In this document: piece after piece, positions 1 through 11,937 of the stretch | Layout: each line of letters opens with the position of its first letter | Numbering within the stretch: position 1 is the first letter of the stretch | Assembly (NCBI RefSeq): GCF_052857255.1 | Contig: NC_135502.1 | Location: 159,051,099-159,115,098 of the forward strand | From: Amblyomma americanum | Taxonomy: Eukaryota > Arthropoda > Arachnida > Ixodida > Ixodidae | Reading direction: 5' to 3' | DNA length: 64,000 nt | The notes under the pieces: model-generated | Database searches by the model: none | Seen by the model: the letters and a program-made list of their open reading frames with translations, nothing else | What the model was told of the DNA's origin: nothing | Position numbers and translations under genes: made by a program

Positions 1-844
1 GCAGATTTTGAATTGTCGGCGGGGCCAGCGAAACGAAAGAGGCCGCTTTTTTTACCGATTGCACGGGTGGCGCCATCTAGTTTCTCGGCAGTAGAGATTC
101 GGCAAAGGGAGATGGGAAAGTGTTTTGCGGAAGGTTTGAAGATGCAGGAAAACGAAAGTCTTCAAATCTAATGCAGTTTTGGACAAGCAAAGCTTTATGT
201 GATCATTGATTAGGCAGTTAATGAAGAATCTTCAAAACCGCCACAAAGGACCTCCCTCCTTTGCCGAATTTTCATGGTCCTAGAATGAGAAAGCGCCACC
301 GGTACAATTGCTAAAAGTGGCTTGTTTTGTTTCCTTGTCGCCGCAAATGATGCGAATATCCAACTTTTTCTTATTGATTCAGGGAAGTACCTCAAAGGCT
401 TGTGGTACAAAAAAATTCTGCTGGCCAAATGCCGTTTCTGTGCGAAATTTGAGTGCGAAGAATTCAGCGTTTTAGCTGTGAGGTGCATTCTACGGCGCGC
501 GTTTAACTGCAGAACAGTCTGTATGTGTGCACTTTCCCACAAAGAGAAAAAAGTGGAGTGCAAATAAGCATTGCCAAAACGTCATGCAAGTGGTCGATAA
601 AGGCGCCCCTCAAGGTTGCTTTGCCTATAACGGGAGTTCCTGTAAGAGAAGCTGGAGTTCTATAGTTAAGGGTTACTATTGCAAACACACTAAAGCGAAA
701 TTTTCAATCAAGGACGTCTCTTGAGAGGCTTATATACATCAGGGATATCATCACAGGAAACTAGCACTGCACCTGTCAAATTCCACCGGGCAACATTTAA
801 GGCCCTTGCGACGTGTCCTTGATTGTAGAAGACTGATCAGGAAT
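1..844. other. Unassigned flank
   Basis: I see no gene here that I recognise. Short open frames exist on both strands (the longest is 117 codons, minus strand, 210-563), but none shows a known domain, a repeated motif or coding-like composition. No SINE or LINE signature was found. The satellite begins abruptly at about 845. Confidence 0.5.
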
Positions 845-3800
845 CTCCACTAAACGTAGGCAGAAGGCAGACGCAGGACGATAAATGTTTCAGTAAATAT
901 GACCAAGAACAAAATGACTTCGACGAGAGCAATCCCACGTGCAAAATAGACGGCCTCCGCAGGGAGATGCAGGACGATAAATTTTTCAGTAACAATCACC
1001 AAGAATAAATGACTTGAACGAGAGCAGTCCTACGTGCAAAATAGGCAGGCTCAGAAAGGAGATGCCAGACGATGAATTTTACATTAAAAATGGCTAAGGA
1101 GAAAAGGACTTAGGCGAGAGCAGGCCTACGTGCAAAATAGACAGCCTCAGTCGGGAGACAATGCAAGGTAATTTTTTCATTAAAAATGAGTAATAAAATG
1201 ACGTTGACGAGAGCAGGCCTACATGCAAAATAGGCAGCCTCAGTAGGGACACGCTGGACAATGAACTGTTCAGTAAAAACGACTAAGGGGAAAACGACTT
1301 CAACGAGAGCAGGCCTACGTGCAAAATGAACAGCCTCAGAAGGGAGACGCCGGACGATGAATTCTTCATTAAAAATGACTAAAAAGAAAATGACTTGGAT
1401 GAGAGCAGGCCTACGTGCAAAATAGGCAGCCTCAGAAGGGAGATGCCGGATGATTAATTTTTCAGTGAATAGACAATGAAGAAAATGACTTCGATGAGGG
1501 CAGGCCTACGTGCAAAATATACAGCCTCAGAAGGGAGCCCTCAGATGAAATTTTTTCTTTAAAATAACTAAGCAAATATGATTTGAACCAGAGCAGGCCT
1601 GCCAGATAAACTGTTCATTAAAAATGACGTAGAAAATGACATGGACGAGGGCAGGCTACGTGCAAAATAGGCAACATCAGTAGGGAGACGCCGGGCGATG
1701 ATTTTTTCAGTAAATATGACCAAGAAGAAAATGACTTCGACGGGCGCAGGCATACGTGCAAAATAGACAGCCTCAGAGGGGAGACGCTGGATGATCAATA
1801 TTTTAGTAAATATCACCAAGAATAAAATGACTTCGACGAAAGCAAGCTGCAAAATGTCATCAGAAGGAAGGTGTCGGACGATAAATTTTTCAATAAAAAT
1901 AACTAAGAAGAAAATGACTTCGACGAGAGCACGTGTGTGTGCAGAATAGAGAGCCTCAAAAGGGAGTTGCCGGATGATAAATTTTTCAGTAAAAATGAGC
2001 AAAAAGGAATTGACCTCGACAGGAGCAGGCCTACGAGCAAAATACACACGCCCAGAATGGAGACGCCGGACGATAAATCTTTCTGTAAAAACGAACAAGA
2101 AGAAAACGACCTCGACGAGAGCAAGCCTACGTGCAAATTATACAGCCTCATAATGGAAACGCCGGGCGATAAATTTTACAGTAAAAATGACAAAGAAGAA
2201 AATGGCTTGGACGAGAGCAATTAAACGCGCTATATAGACAGCCTTAGAATGGAGACGCCGGACGATAAATGTTTCAGTAAAAATGACCAAGAAATTGAAT
2301 CCGATGAGAGCAGGCCTATGTGAAAAATAGGCCGCCTCAGAAGGAAGACGCCAGATGATAAAGTTTTATTAACATAACTGAGAAAAGATTACTTGGACGA
2401 GAGCAATCCTGCGCGCAAAATAGACAGCCTTATTATGGAGACGCCGGGCAATAAATTTTACAGTAAAAATGACCAAGAAGAAAATGACTTGGACGAGAGC
2501 AGTCCTGCGTGCAAAATAGACAGCCTCATAATAGAGACGCCGGGAGATAAATTTTACAGTAAATATGACCAAGAAGAAAATGACTTGGACGAGAGCAGTA
2601 ATGCGTGCAAAATAATCAGCCTCACAAAGGAGGCGCCGGGCGATAAAATTTAGAGTAGATATTACCAAGAAGCAAATGATTTCGACGAGAGCAGGGCTAC
2701 GTGCAACCTAGGCAGCCTCTTATGGCAGACGCCGTACATTAAATTTTTCATTAAAAATGACTAAGAAGAAAATGACTTCGACGAGAGCAGGCCTACGTGC
2801 AAAATTGGCCGGTTCACTACGGAGACGCCGGATGATGATTTTTTCATTAAATATGACCAACAAGAAAACGACTTCGATGGGCGCAGGCATATGTGCAAAA
2901 TAGACAGCCTCAGTGGGGAGACGCTGTATGATCAATTTTTCAGTAAATATGAACAAGAAGATAATGACTACGACGAGAGCAATCCAAAGTGCAAAATAGA
3001 CAGCCTCAGAAGATAGATGCCGGATGATAAATTTTTCAGTAAAAGTGACCAAGAAGAAAATGATTTCGACGAGAGCAGGCTTGCGTCCAAAATATGAAGC
3101 CTCAGAGGGGAGATGCTGGACGTAAATTTTTTCATTAAAAATGACCGCGAAGAAAATGACTTCGACGAGAGCAGCCCTACGTGCAAAATAGACAGCCTCA
3201 GAAGGGAGACGCTGGACGATAAATTTTTCTGTAAATATGACGAAGAAATTGACTTTGACGAGAGAAATCCTACATGCTATATAGACAGCCTCAGAAGGTA
3301 GATGCCGGACGATAAATTTTTCAGTAAAAATGACCAAGAAATTGAATTAGACGAAAGCAGGCCACCGTGCAAAATATAAGCCACAGAAGGGAGATGCCAG
3401 ATGATAAATTTTCATTAAAATGACTAAGAAAAAATTACTTAGACGAGAGCAGGCCTAATTGAAAAATCGACAGTCTCAGAAGGCAGACGCCAGACGATAA
3501 ATTTTTCTGTAAAAATGACTAAGCAGAAAATGACGTGGATGAGAGCAATCCTACGTGTAAAATAGACAGCCTCATAAAGGAGACGCGATACGATAAATTT
3601 GACAGTAAAAATGACCAAGAAGAAAATGGGTTGAACGAGAGCAGGGCTACGTGCAAAATAGGGAGCCTCGAAAGGAAGACGCCGGATGATAAATTTTTCT
3701 TTAAAAATGACTAAGAAGAAAATGACTGGGGCGAGCTCAGGCCTAAGTGCACAATAGACAGCCTCACAAGGGTGATGCCGGGCGATGCATTTTACAGTAA

Positions 3801-4628
3801 AAATGACCAAGAAGAATCTGACTTCGACGAGAGCAGGCCTGCGAGCAAAATAGACAGCCTCAGAGGGGAGACGCAGGACGACCAATTTTCAGTAAAAATG
3901 ACCAAGAAGAAAATCAATTCGACGAGAACAGGCCTGCGTGCAAAAAAGGCAGCTTCACAAGGGAGATGCCGGGCGAAAATGTTACAGCAAAATGAGGAAG
4001 AAGATTATGACTTCGACGAGAGCAGGCCTGCGAGCAATATAGACAGCCTCAGAGGGGAGACGCCGGACGATGAAGTTTTGAGTAAGTATGACCAAGAAGA
4101 ATACGACTTCGAAGAAAGCAATCCTACGTGAAAAATAGACAGCCTCAGAAGGAATGTTTAGGACGATAAATTTTTCAGTAAAAATGACCAAGAAGATAAG
4201 TTCGACGAGAGCAGGTGTACGTGCAAAATAGAGAGCCTCCGAAGGGAGATGCTCGGCAATAAATTTTTCAGTATAAATGAGCAAGAAGGAAATGACTCGA
4301 CGAGAGCAGGCCTACGAGCAAAATAGACTCTCTCAGAGGGGAGGCGCCTGATGATAAATTTTTGAGTAAAAATGACCAAGAGGAAAATGACTTCGACGAG
4401 AACAGGCCAACGTGCAAAACAGGGAGCCTTAGAAGGGAGACGCTGGACAATGTATTTTTCAGTATATAAGACCAAGAATAAAATGACTTCGAAGAGACCA
4501 GCCCTCCGTGCAAAATAGCCTTCGGAGGGAGGCGCCGGACGATAGTTTTTCAATGAAAATGACCAAGGAAATGACTTCAACGTGAGCAGGCCTACGTAAA
4601 AAATGAACAGCCTCAGAAGAGAGATGCC
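845..4628 (+). repeat. 96-bp tandem satellite, left block
   Basis: About 39 head-to-tail diverged units. The landmark CAGCCTCAG recurs at 1142, 1235, 1331, 1427 and 1522, giving spacings of 93-96 bp. The unit reads roughly: GACGAGAGCAGGCCTACGTG, a CAAAATAGACAGCCTCAG core, AGGGAGACGCCGGACGATAA, then an AT-rich stretch ending in AGAAGAAAATGACTTC. Because 96 is 3 x 32, a frame without stops in the unit stays open across units. On the plus strand this gives a 32-residue acidic repeat (DES.PTCKIDSLRRETPDDK...). On the minus strand it gives a hydrophobic one (FTEKFIVRRLPSEAVYFARR...). Frequent 1-3 bp indels and stops break both, so I treat the block as non-coding satellite. Its right end is cut by the transposon at 4629 and the same array resumes at 11938. 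Confidence 0.9.
4626..4628. repeat. Target-site duplication GCC, left copy
   Basis: GCC immediately left of the transposon, matched by GCC at 11938-11940. Removing the element and one copy restores an ordinary satellite unit (GAGATGCC followed by AGGTGATAAATTTTCATT). The same local sequence is seen without an insertion near 3391-3420. A 3-bp duplication is usual for CACTA/EnSpm elements. The exact boundary is ambiguous by 1-2 bases because the ends are C-rich. Confidence 0.75.
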
Positions 4629-4720
4629 CCAGACAACACCAGACGTCCTGAGGACGTCCTCAAAGGGTACAAACGTCCACACTATTTCTTACCGTGTCTT
4701 TAAGACGTCCTGAGGACGCC
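4629..4720 (+). repeat. Left terminal and subterminal repeats of the transposon
   Basis: Begins CCAGACAACACC, then GACGTCCTGAGGACGTCC at 4642-4659. A further GACGTCCTGAGGACG is at 4704-4718, and ACGTCC also occurs at 4673. The motif is itself nearly palindromic. In CACTA elements such clustered subterminal motifs bind the element-encoded accessory protein; that role here is inference. Confidence 0.7.
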
Positions 4721-4739
4721 GCCTTGTCAAGTGCCCCAA

Positions 4740-5564
4740 AAATTTCATCTCGAATATTTAATGAGGACACATTTACAAACACTCTTTTTGTTGATTGTTG
4801 TTGTTCCAGCCGCTATATATAATTGTCAGAAAAAATTGCGGTATGTAAAGCGCATAGGTGAATTCTTGACAACGTGACAATGGCATCAGGTTGGGCAACG
4901 CTGTGCACTACCTTCAAGATTTACCTCCCGTGCAGCGACGTATGAACAGCACACATTACACGCCGCAGCGCATGGTCGGCAGGCGCAAGCAGGCGGGCGT
5001 TGCTTTTTCTCCGTGCCTGAACACGCGAGCAGCGGCAGAGCGAACTCGGAGTTTCCGGAGACGAAAGGAATTCCTTTAAGTTTTTGTTTTGCAGTAAATA
5101 TACTTTTTCCAAGAGTTGGTTGCGTATGCGGCCTGTAGCATTGTGTTTGTCAGTATTATCAGTAATTTAGAAAAGTGGTATACTTTCGAGCCTCTCCAGA
5201 TCTGTCGTTCGCGTCGGTGTGGCAACCAAGAGCGCCTTAGCGGCCACCTTTCAATCGGCCAAGTCAAGTCCCATCAAGTCATGTCAAGCCACTGCATGCT
5301 TTTGTTATTTTTGTGGGAATCGGCAAGTGGCAGTCAAAGCCATGGAAATTAATGGAGGCGATAAATAAAGGCAAGTTGCTTTACGTTTTGTCTTAAAATT
5401 TCTCTTGAAAGGAACACTTGCGAACTTAGCAATGACAAAGATAGGCAGAACGGCTTGTCGTTCGGACTTGTTTCTATGGCATTCGCGGTTTTCTTTATGG
5501 TGTTTTTGTTAGTTAGCACAGTTTTTAAGCCAGACCACCAGACAATTCTTCAGCGCCGTTCATA
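4740..5564. promoter_or_regulatory. Transposon 5' leader with candidate TATA box
   Basis: About 825 bp between the left subterminal repeats and the first ATG. CTATATATAA at 4813-4822 is the only obvious TATA-like site facing the genes. Short open frames here (for example 4891-5079) have no recognisable domain. Transcription start and splicing cannot be read from the sequence, so the promoter assignment is tentative. Confidence 0.3.
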
Positions 5565-7390
5565 ATGGCAGAGAGTTTTGATCGGGAGTTCCACCGGGAG
5601 AGGAAACGGCGTGTTGACGCCTGTCTTCAGCTGCTGAACTTGGAACGAAATGAATTACTAGTAGGGCTATCGACTTCGCGTCAACTGGAGCCCCCTGCAA
5701 CGTGCGCTCTGCGTGATCAGTCCAGAACCACTACATCGCGCGAGCCTGGTGCGAAGAACAGGCACTTGTCAAGCGATCCTGGGGCAGACAGTAGAGAGGT
5801 GGCTAATAGTGTGGCATCGGACAGTGACGAGCACAATGGCGTCGAGAAAGCCTACTCGTCATGCTCTGACAGTGATAATAGGTCCGCGGGGGGCAGGGAA
5901 GCTGCTGAAGGTTCCCGGCATGGACGGTGTTGAAGGAGGCACGCCTCCTGCACCCAGCTTCAACGACAGCCCGCTTCTGAACTGTATGCACGGTGCTTCT
6001 GCGGATGACATCGTAAATGAGGCTAATGACTTCACAGAATTCTGGCAGAAGCTACAGACTTGGGCAGTGCAGTGGCAGTCCTCTCACGCCTCGGTGACAT
6101 CGCTATTGAAAGTTCTTCGCTCAAACTGTTGTTTTTCTTCACTCCCGTCGTCTGCGAGAGCCCTGCTCCAGACTGCAAACAAATGTCCAGACATTTTGGA
6201 GTGTGCAGGAGGAAAATATCGTCACTTCGGTATTGAAGTAGGATTGAGGCGGTTGCTGCACAATTATGGCAAGTTGCCTGCAGAACAAAGCCTCAGGTTC
6301 AACATTGATGGCCTGCCAGTTTCAAAAAGCTCTAAAGGGCTGTTTTGGACAATCGTTTGCCGGGTCAACAACATCAGACAGAAACTGCCATTCGTTGCAA
6401 CTGGCTTCTTTAGCAACAGCAAACCACAAAGTGCGAATGAATTTTTGCGGGACTTTGTGGACGAGCTGAAAAATCGCTTGTCTACAGGCATAACATTTGG
6501 CATTGTGACAGATGTTGTATGGCTCCATTCTGTAATCTGTGACGCACCTACGAAAGCTTTTGCTATGTACATTAGAAGCCACACAGGCTACTATAGTTGT
6601 CCAAAGTGCACTTTAAAAGGAGCATATTGTGAAGGTAGAGTGTGTTATCCAAGTGCTCTTAGACAACTGCGAACAAATGACAGCTTTCGCACGAGAACAC
6701 ATGAGCAGCACCACACTGGTGAAACGGTTCTTGAGGAACTGCAGATAGACATTGTAAAAAGTGTGCCATTTGATTACATGCACCTTGTTTGTCTAGGTTT
6801 AACACGCAACCTCTTGTTGTTATGGGCTCGTGGTCCAAAAGAATTTAGAGTAGGCAGCAAAGTCTGTAGTGAGATTTCGGAGAGAAATACAAACTTAGCG
6901 GAGATTGTGTCTTGCGACTTCAACAGGAATTTAAGAGGTCTGACAGAGTTAGGTGGAAAGCAGATAGGCGTAAAGCAACAGAACTTCGCTTCTTTTTGTT
7001 TTATGCAGGTCCTGTTGTGTTGAAATCGGTACTTCCATCTGAGGTGTATAAAAATTTCATTTCTTTACACGTAGCCATCAGTGTACTTGCAAGCCCTGCT
7101 GCTTCAGTAAATGAAGTTAGATATGCAGAAGACCTGCTCAGCTTTTTCAGCAGCACCTTTATTAAGATCTATGTTTAACAGCATGCCTCGCATAATGTGC
7201 ATGGGCTGTACCACCTAGCTGCTGATGTGTTGCACCTAGGGCCCCTGGATGCTTGAAAGCATTTCCGTACAAAAAAAAATTTGGAACCTGCCTGTCTTCG
7301 TATGTTGATATCTCGACATCCAGGACAGACAGACGTGCCATATTGTTTGCTAAGAGAATGTGAAGGCACAGTGTGTGCAATAACCGGGAC
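5565..7390 (+). pseudogene. tnp2-like transposase, broken
   Basis: DDE-type transposase related to the Transposase_21/tnp2 family of CACTA/EnSpm elements; it would cut and join the element ends in the nucleus. The first frame (5565-5933) starts MAESFDREFHRERKRR and is polar. The reading then moves to a second frame up to about 6950, which holds the conserved blocks FNIDGLPVSK (about 6299), VICDAPTKAF (about 6532), HTGYYSCPKC (6580-6609) and DYMHLVCLGLTR (about 6772). At about 6912-6960 it shifts again into a frame reading KATELRFFLFYAGPVVLKS, which ends at an in-frame TAA (7176-7178). Homology-like text (QHASHNVHGLYHL) continues in that same frame beyond the stop to about 7250. So there are two frameshifts and at least one nonsense codon. 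The first shift could instead be an undetected intron. The acidic residues in IDGLP and CDAP are the likely catalytic positions by family analogy. Confidence 0.75.
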
Positions 7391-8576
7391 ACAATTGTTC
7401 AATCACGCTTCCAAAAATTTATAATTTTCCAAAGTTTATCGATGCATGATATTGACACCTCTAATGCTGCTATTCGAAGTGTTGTAAAATTACGGATGAG
7501 TGATTATTTAGAGTGCACATTAAAGAACCCCAGGTGGTCAAAATTTCGGGGGCCTTCACTATGGAGTCCCTAATAGCTTCAGTTCCTTTGGAACGTTAAA
7601 CCCCTACAAAACAAACAAAACAAATGCCTTGATTTTTGCACTCGTTACTCGCCACACATTGTAGTCATGGAGTAATTTTTTTTATTCAATACAATTTTTG
7701 CACCAATGCACAGATGAATGACTAATAAAAATTAATTATCTTACGAACTGAATTAGAGAAAAGGTAATTTCAGATTTGGAATCAGTGTAAAAAACTCAGC
7801 AAGATATACAGTTTTATTGGGATTGAACTAAAAATAAGGAAAATAGGTCTAAGAACAATGACACCCTTAAATCAACTGTGGTGCATGAACTCTGCCTGCC
7901 AATAATACACACATATCACCATATACATGGCATCTTTATACAGCAGCTGTATGTTTAGCTTCAAATAGCAGGGATTTTCAACTGACTCTTAGAAGTTTTC
8001 ATCAATCAGAGTACAACTAGCTATATATAATTTCCAGAAAATTGTTGCCTTGAAACAGGTCATTCGCATAAATCAGAGGCAACTGCGAAACAGAGTAAAT
8101 ATGCATTTAGTTCACTGTCGATGTTGCGACTTAGAAGGAAGGTTATAAATTTTTATCTTGTGGACTCGCGTTGCAAGAAAGCTTGTTTAATCGCCTTGAT
8201 GTTGGGGCCCAACCACCTGTAAGAATAAAGTAGCTATTTGAATTCGGGGAATTATTATCATAAACCTTTCAAAATGCTGTACTTATGTTGGCAATGTTCA
8301 GCAATTTGTTACCAAGCAAATAAAAGCAGCCATGCATATTTCTTTGTATTGAATGGCTGGATTTGATTCTATCCTGATAAAATTGGTTCCTGGAGTAAAC
8401 GTTTCTTCACAGAGAGGCAAGGATATGGTTTTTTAGAATAGTGAATGCTGTTGCTGCCAAGTTATAGTGTCCCAGTACACTCGGCTCGTTTTTTAATGGC
8501 TTATGCATATATGTTCATCTTTTGAGAATTTGACCAACTTCTAAGAATAAGTCAAACTGTACTCCTAAGAGTTCAG
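7391..8576. other. Inter-gene part of the transposon
   Basis: AT-rich sequence between the transposase remnant and the first recognisable exon of the second gene. It contains the SINE fragment at 7506-7620. The 5' exons and start codon of the downstream gene must lie here or further upstream, but I could not identify them. Confidence 0.5.
7506..7620 (+). mobile_element. tRNA-derived tick SINE, 5'-truncated
   Basis: Matches the 3' half of the SINE family seen in full at 15619 and 58484: GTGCACATTAAAGAACCCC, then AGGTGGTCAAAATTTC, and the end block GGAACGTTAAACCCC followed by an AAAC-rich tail. The tRNA-like head with boxes A and B is missing. It lies inside the DNA transposon, so it inserted after or together with that element. 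Confidence 0.75.
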
Positions 8577-10663
8577 CAGCAGGAACAACAGCTGCAGGCC
8601 ATTATGAATAGGCTGACTTCTGGAGCTCCCACTTCAAATGATCCTGATAAAGATTTAGTGAAGGCACCATTCACCAATATAGATTTCCTGGAATTTAATG
8701 GAAGTTTGTTGGGCAGCGAGACTTTAAGGACACGACTGGTACTGTGCTCTGTTTCTTTTGCATGTTGTTGAAGCATGAATAGAAAAGGGCACGAAAATAA
8801 TGGTATATTCATTCTTTACAGCTGCACCATCTCTCCAGCATAGGAGGCTCAGCTGTAGGCCCAGCAACAAGAAGAATGCTTGCAGCACTTCTTAGTCTGC
8901 AAGTGGCTGCAGAGTACAGCTGGTTAGGCCAAAAGAGAAAACGCAACTTCTCTGCACTCAATGTCGCTGATGTGATTTGCAGTAAGTTACATTTATGTTA
9001 TATCTATGCTGCTACTCTCTTCAGCAGCGGCTCTCAAACTTTTGTGCCTAGGTGAACCCTTACGTTTTTAAACACGCCAAGGAACCCCACATACCTTTGA
9101 TTCGATTGATTTCAGCCTCATATGGATTCAAAGAAAGGCATGTTGGTGTATACAGCCTCACCAACTGCCTCAGTTCAATTAACGAATAGCTGTATTGCAT
9201 AACAGTAGTTGAAAGCATTATAGCATGATTAGCCCCATGATGAAGTGGGTAAAGAAAACAAACTGAATGAGACATGCATGAGTTTAAGGGCTTGGGAAAC
9301 CCCTTTAGGCACACTGAAACACTCTGTTTGAGAACCTCTCCCAGAAGCAAAAAAATGCTTTTTCTAGATTAAAGAAAAAAGTGAGTTCAGCCTAATATCA
9401 CAAAGCTATTCGACCATACTTTTCCCGAACCAATGCCTTTCGTTGTTCGTTCTTTCCAGAGTCAATAGAGCTGTGGAACAAGCTGCCTACAGAAATTGTG
9501 CAGAGTGGCGGGGGCTGGCTTGGTTAGATGGTAACGCTTTGGTTTGAAAGAATCTTTCAGTGTTCAGAGTAACATGAATCATTGAACTGATTCAATGTAT
9601 TCATGATAATTTTTGTCAGATGAAAAAGTGATGCCTGGAGGAAAAAGAAGATGAGAAGGAATGCTATGGAAATGAAACTATTAGGACCTAAGTACTGGGA
9701 GTAATTTTTTTCTCACTTTCCTTGCAGGTTTTATCATTAAGGATTTTATCCCTTGTGGATGCAGCACATTTGAAATAATCTCTGGTCTAGAATTAAATCA
9801 GGCAGTGCACAATCTCCATGACTTTAGCACACCTCTTTAGCATACATCTAGCCACACCTTAAGCCATTTTGCAAGAGTTCAAAATAAAAAAAAGTAAGAC
9901 ATGCTTCAGCATGTTTGGCTTGGGCAGTGCTTCTAGTATTTTCTTGAGAGCAGCAATTGGCAACTACGAAAATCATGCAGCTGTTAGCTACACAAGCAGG
10001 AGATATACTTATGTTACGGCAGAGGAGAAAAAAGCCTGAGACATGGTTTTGTATCTGTAAAGTTCCATGTTAGTTTTTGCGTTTGGCTGCATCTTCAGTT
10101 GCTGTAGTGATATTATTTTTAATGTCACGGAGCTTCATATGTTTACGTGTGCATTTCATTCGTGCATTATGAATCAATGTCATGGCCAATGCTTCTTCCA
10201 GAGGCAGTGAAGAAATTTTTCAGTCAAGTGAAAGAATATTACATTGAAAATGTCATTAAGATTTGGCTTCGTCATGCTTTAGAGAGGCTGCGCAAATGGC
10301 ATTTGAAGGAAGCCCGTGTTCACAGCAATGGTAAGTTGTACTGCAAACGTTGCTAGAGCAGAAGCAAAAGCATGTTGTTGCTGTATACAAAACGTATCTA
10401 GGAAATATCTTGAAATCTATGACAACTTATATCGTTGCCTTTTGAGATACACTGTTTAGTGTAGCAAGAGGTGTCTGCTGCTTTTCACCAAAATTTTTGC
10501 CTCTGTAACCTTATGTATCCTCTCCCAAAGGTGTTATTACAAAATGAAATGTAGATAAGAACAATTATAATCACATCTACTAAGACTATAAATGAAAAGT
10601 TTTGTTCATTCTGCAGCCCGATCCTCGTTTGATTTGACAAATTGCATACAAGGGGAGGTGTAA
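8577..10663 (+). CDS. DUF4806-type second gene of the transposon (C-terminal exons)
   Basis: Four exons join in phase with consensus splice sites. 8577-8738 is phase 0, with donor GT at 8739. 8822-8981 follows acceptor TTCTTTACAG and has donor GTAAGT. 10202-10330 follows CTTCTTCCAG and has donor GTAAGT. 10617-10663 follows TTCATTCTGCAG and ends in TAA. The protein part starts Gln-rich (QQEQQLQAIMNRL). It then has the block RRMLAALLSLQVAAEYSWLG, a KRNFSALNVADVIC strand, and EYYIENVIKIWLRHALERLR. This order resembles the DUF4806 (PF16064) family of arthropod and cnidarian proteins of unknown function; the family call is from memory. No start codon or N-terminal exons were found. No stop or frameshift occurs in the part seen, unlike the transposase upstream. 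By analogy with the accessory (TnpA-like) protein of plant CACTA elements it may bind the subterminal motifs; that is inference. A captured host gene is the alternative. Confidence 0.68.
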
Positions 10664-11587
<924 letters not shown>

Positions 11588-11694
11588 TATAGACCCGCTA
11601 GAATCTTTTTGGAAAATAAAGTGAACTGAACAGTTCACAATGCTGAATAGACTGCAATGCGGCCATCAATGTAGTGTCCTCAATATGTACTAAA

Positions 11695-11937
11695 TTAGTC
11701 TCTTGTTGTCCTTTTTAGGACATCCTCAGCATGTCCTAAATACTGACAAATGTCCTGAAAATGCAATACAAAGGGCGCGGGGTGCCCTTTTGAGGATGTT
11801 CTTAAAACGTACTGAGGTCGCACAAAATGATTTCTTGAGACTATTTTTATGATCATTGAAAGACGTCCTGAGGAAAAACATACATCCCAGTAGAGGCATC
11901 CTGAGGACATTTTTAGGATGTCTCAGCGTTGTCTTGG
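11695..11937 (-). repeat. Right subterminal and terminal repeats of the transposon
   Basis: A cluster of degenerate GGAC(A/G)TCCT-type motifs: GGACATCCTCAGCATGTCCT near 11717, GTCCTGAAAA near 11751, GACGTCCTGAGG near 11863, and CATCCTGAGGACA near 11898. The extreme end, read on the minus strand, is CCAAGACAACGCTGAGACATCC, shown here in two parts: CCAAGACAAC and GCTGAGACATCC. It pairs with the left terminus at 4629. Confidence 0.7.

Noticed and set aside
845..4628. Regularly spaced repeats that could suggest a CRISPR array or a repeat-protein gene
   Set aside because: Units are contiguous 96-bp copies without unique spacers, frames are broken by indels and stops, and the genome is an animal's.
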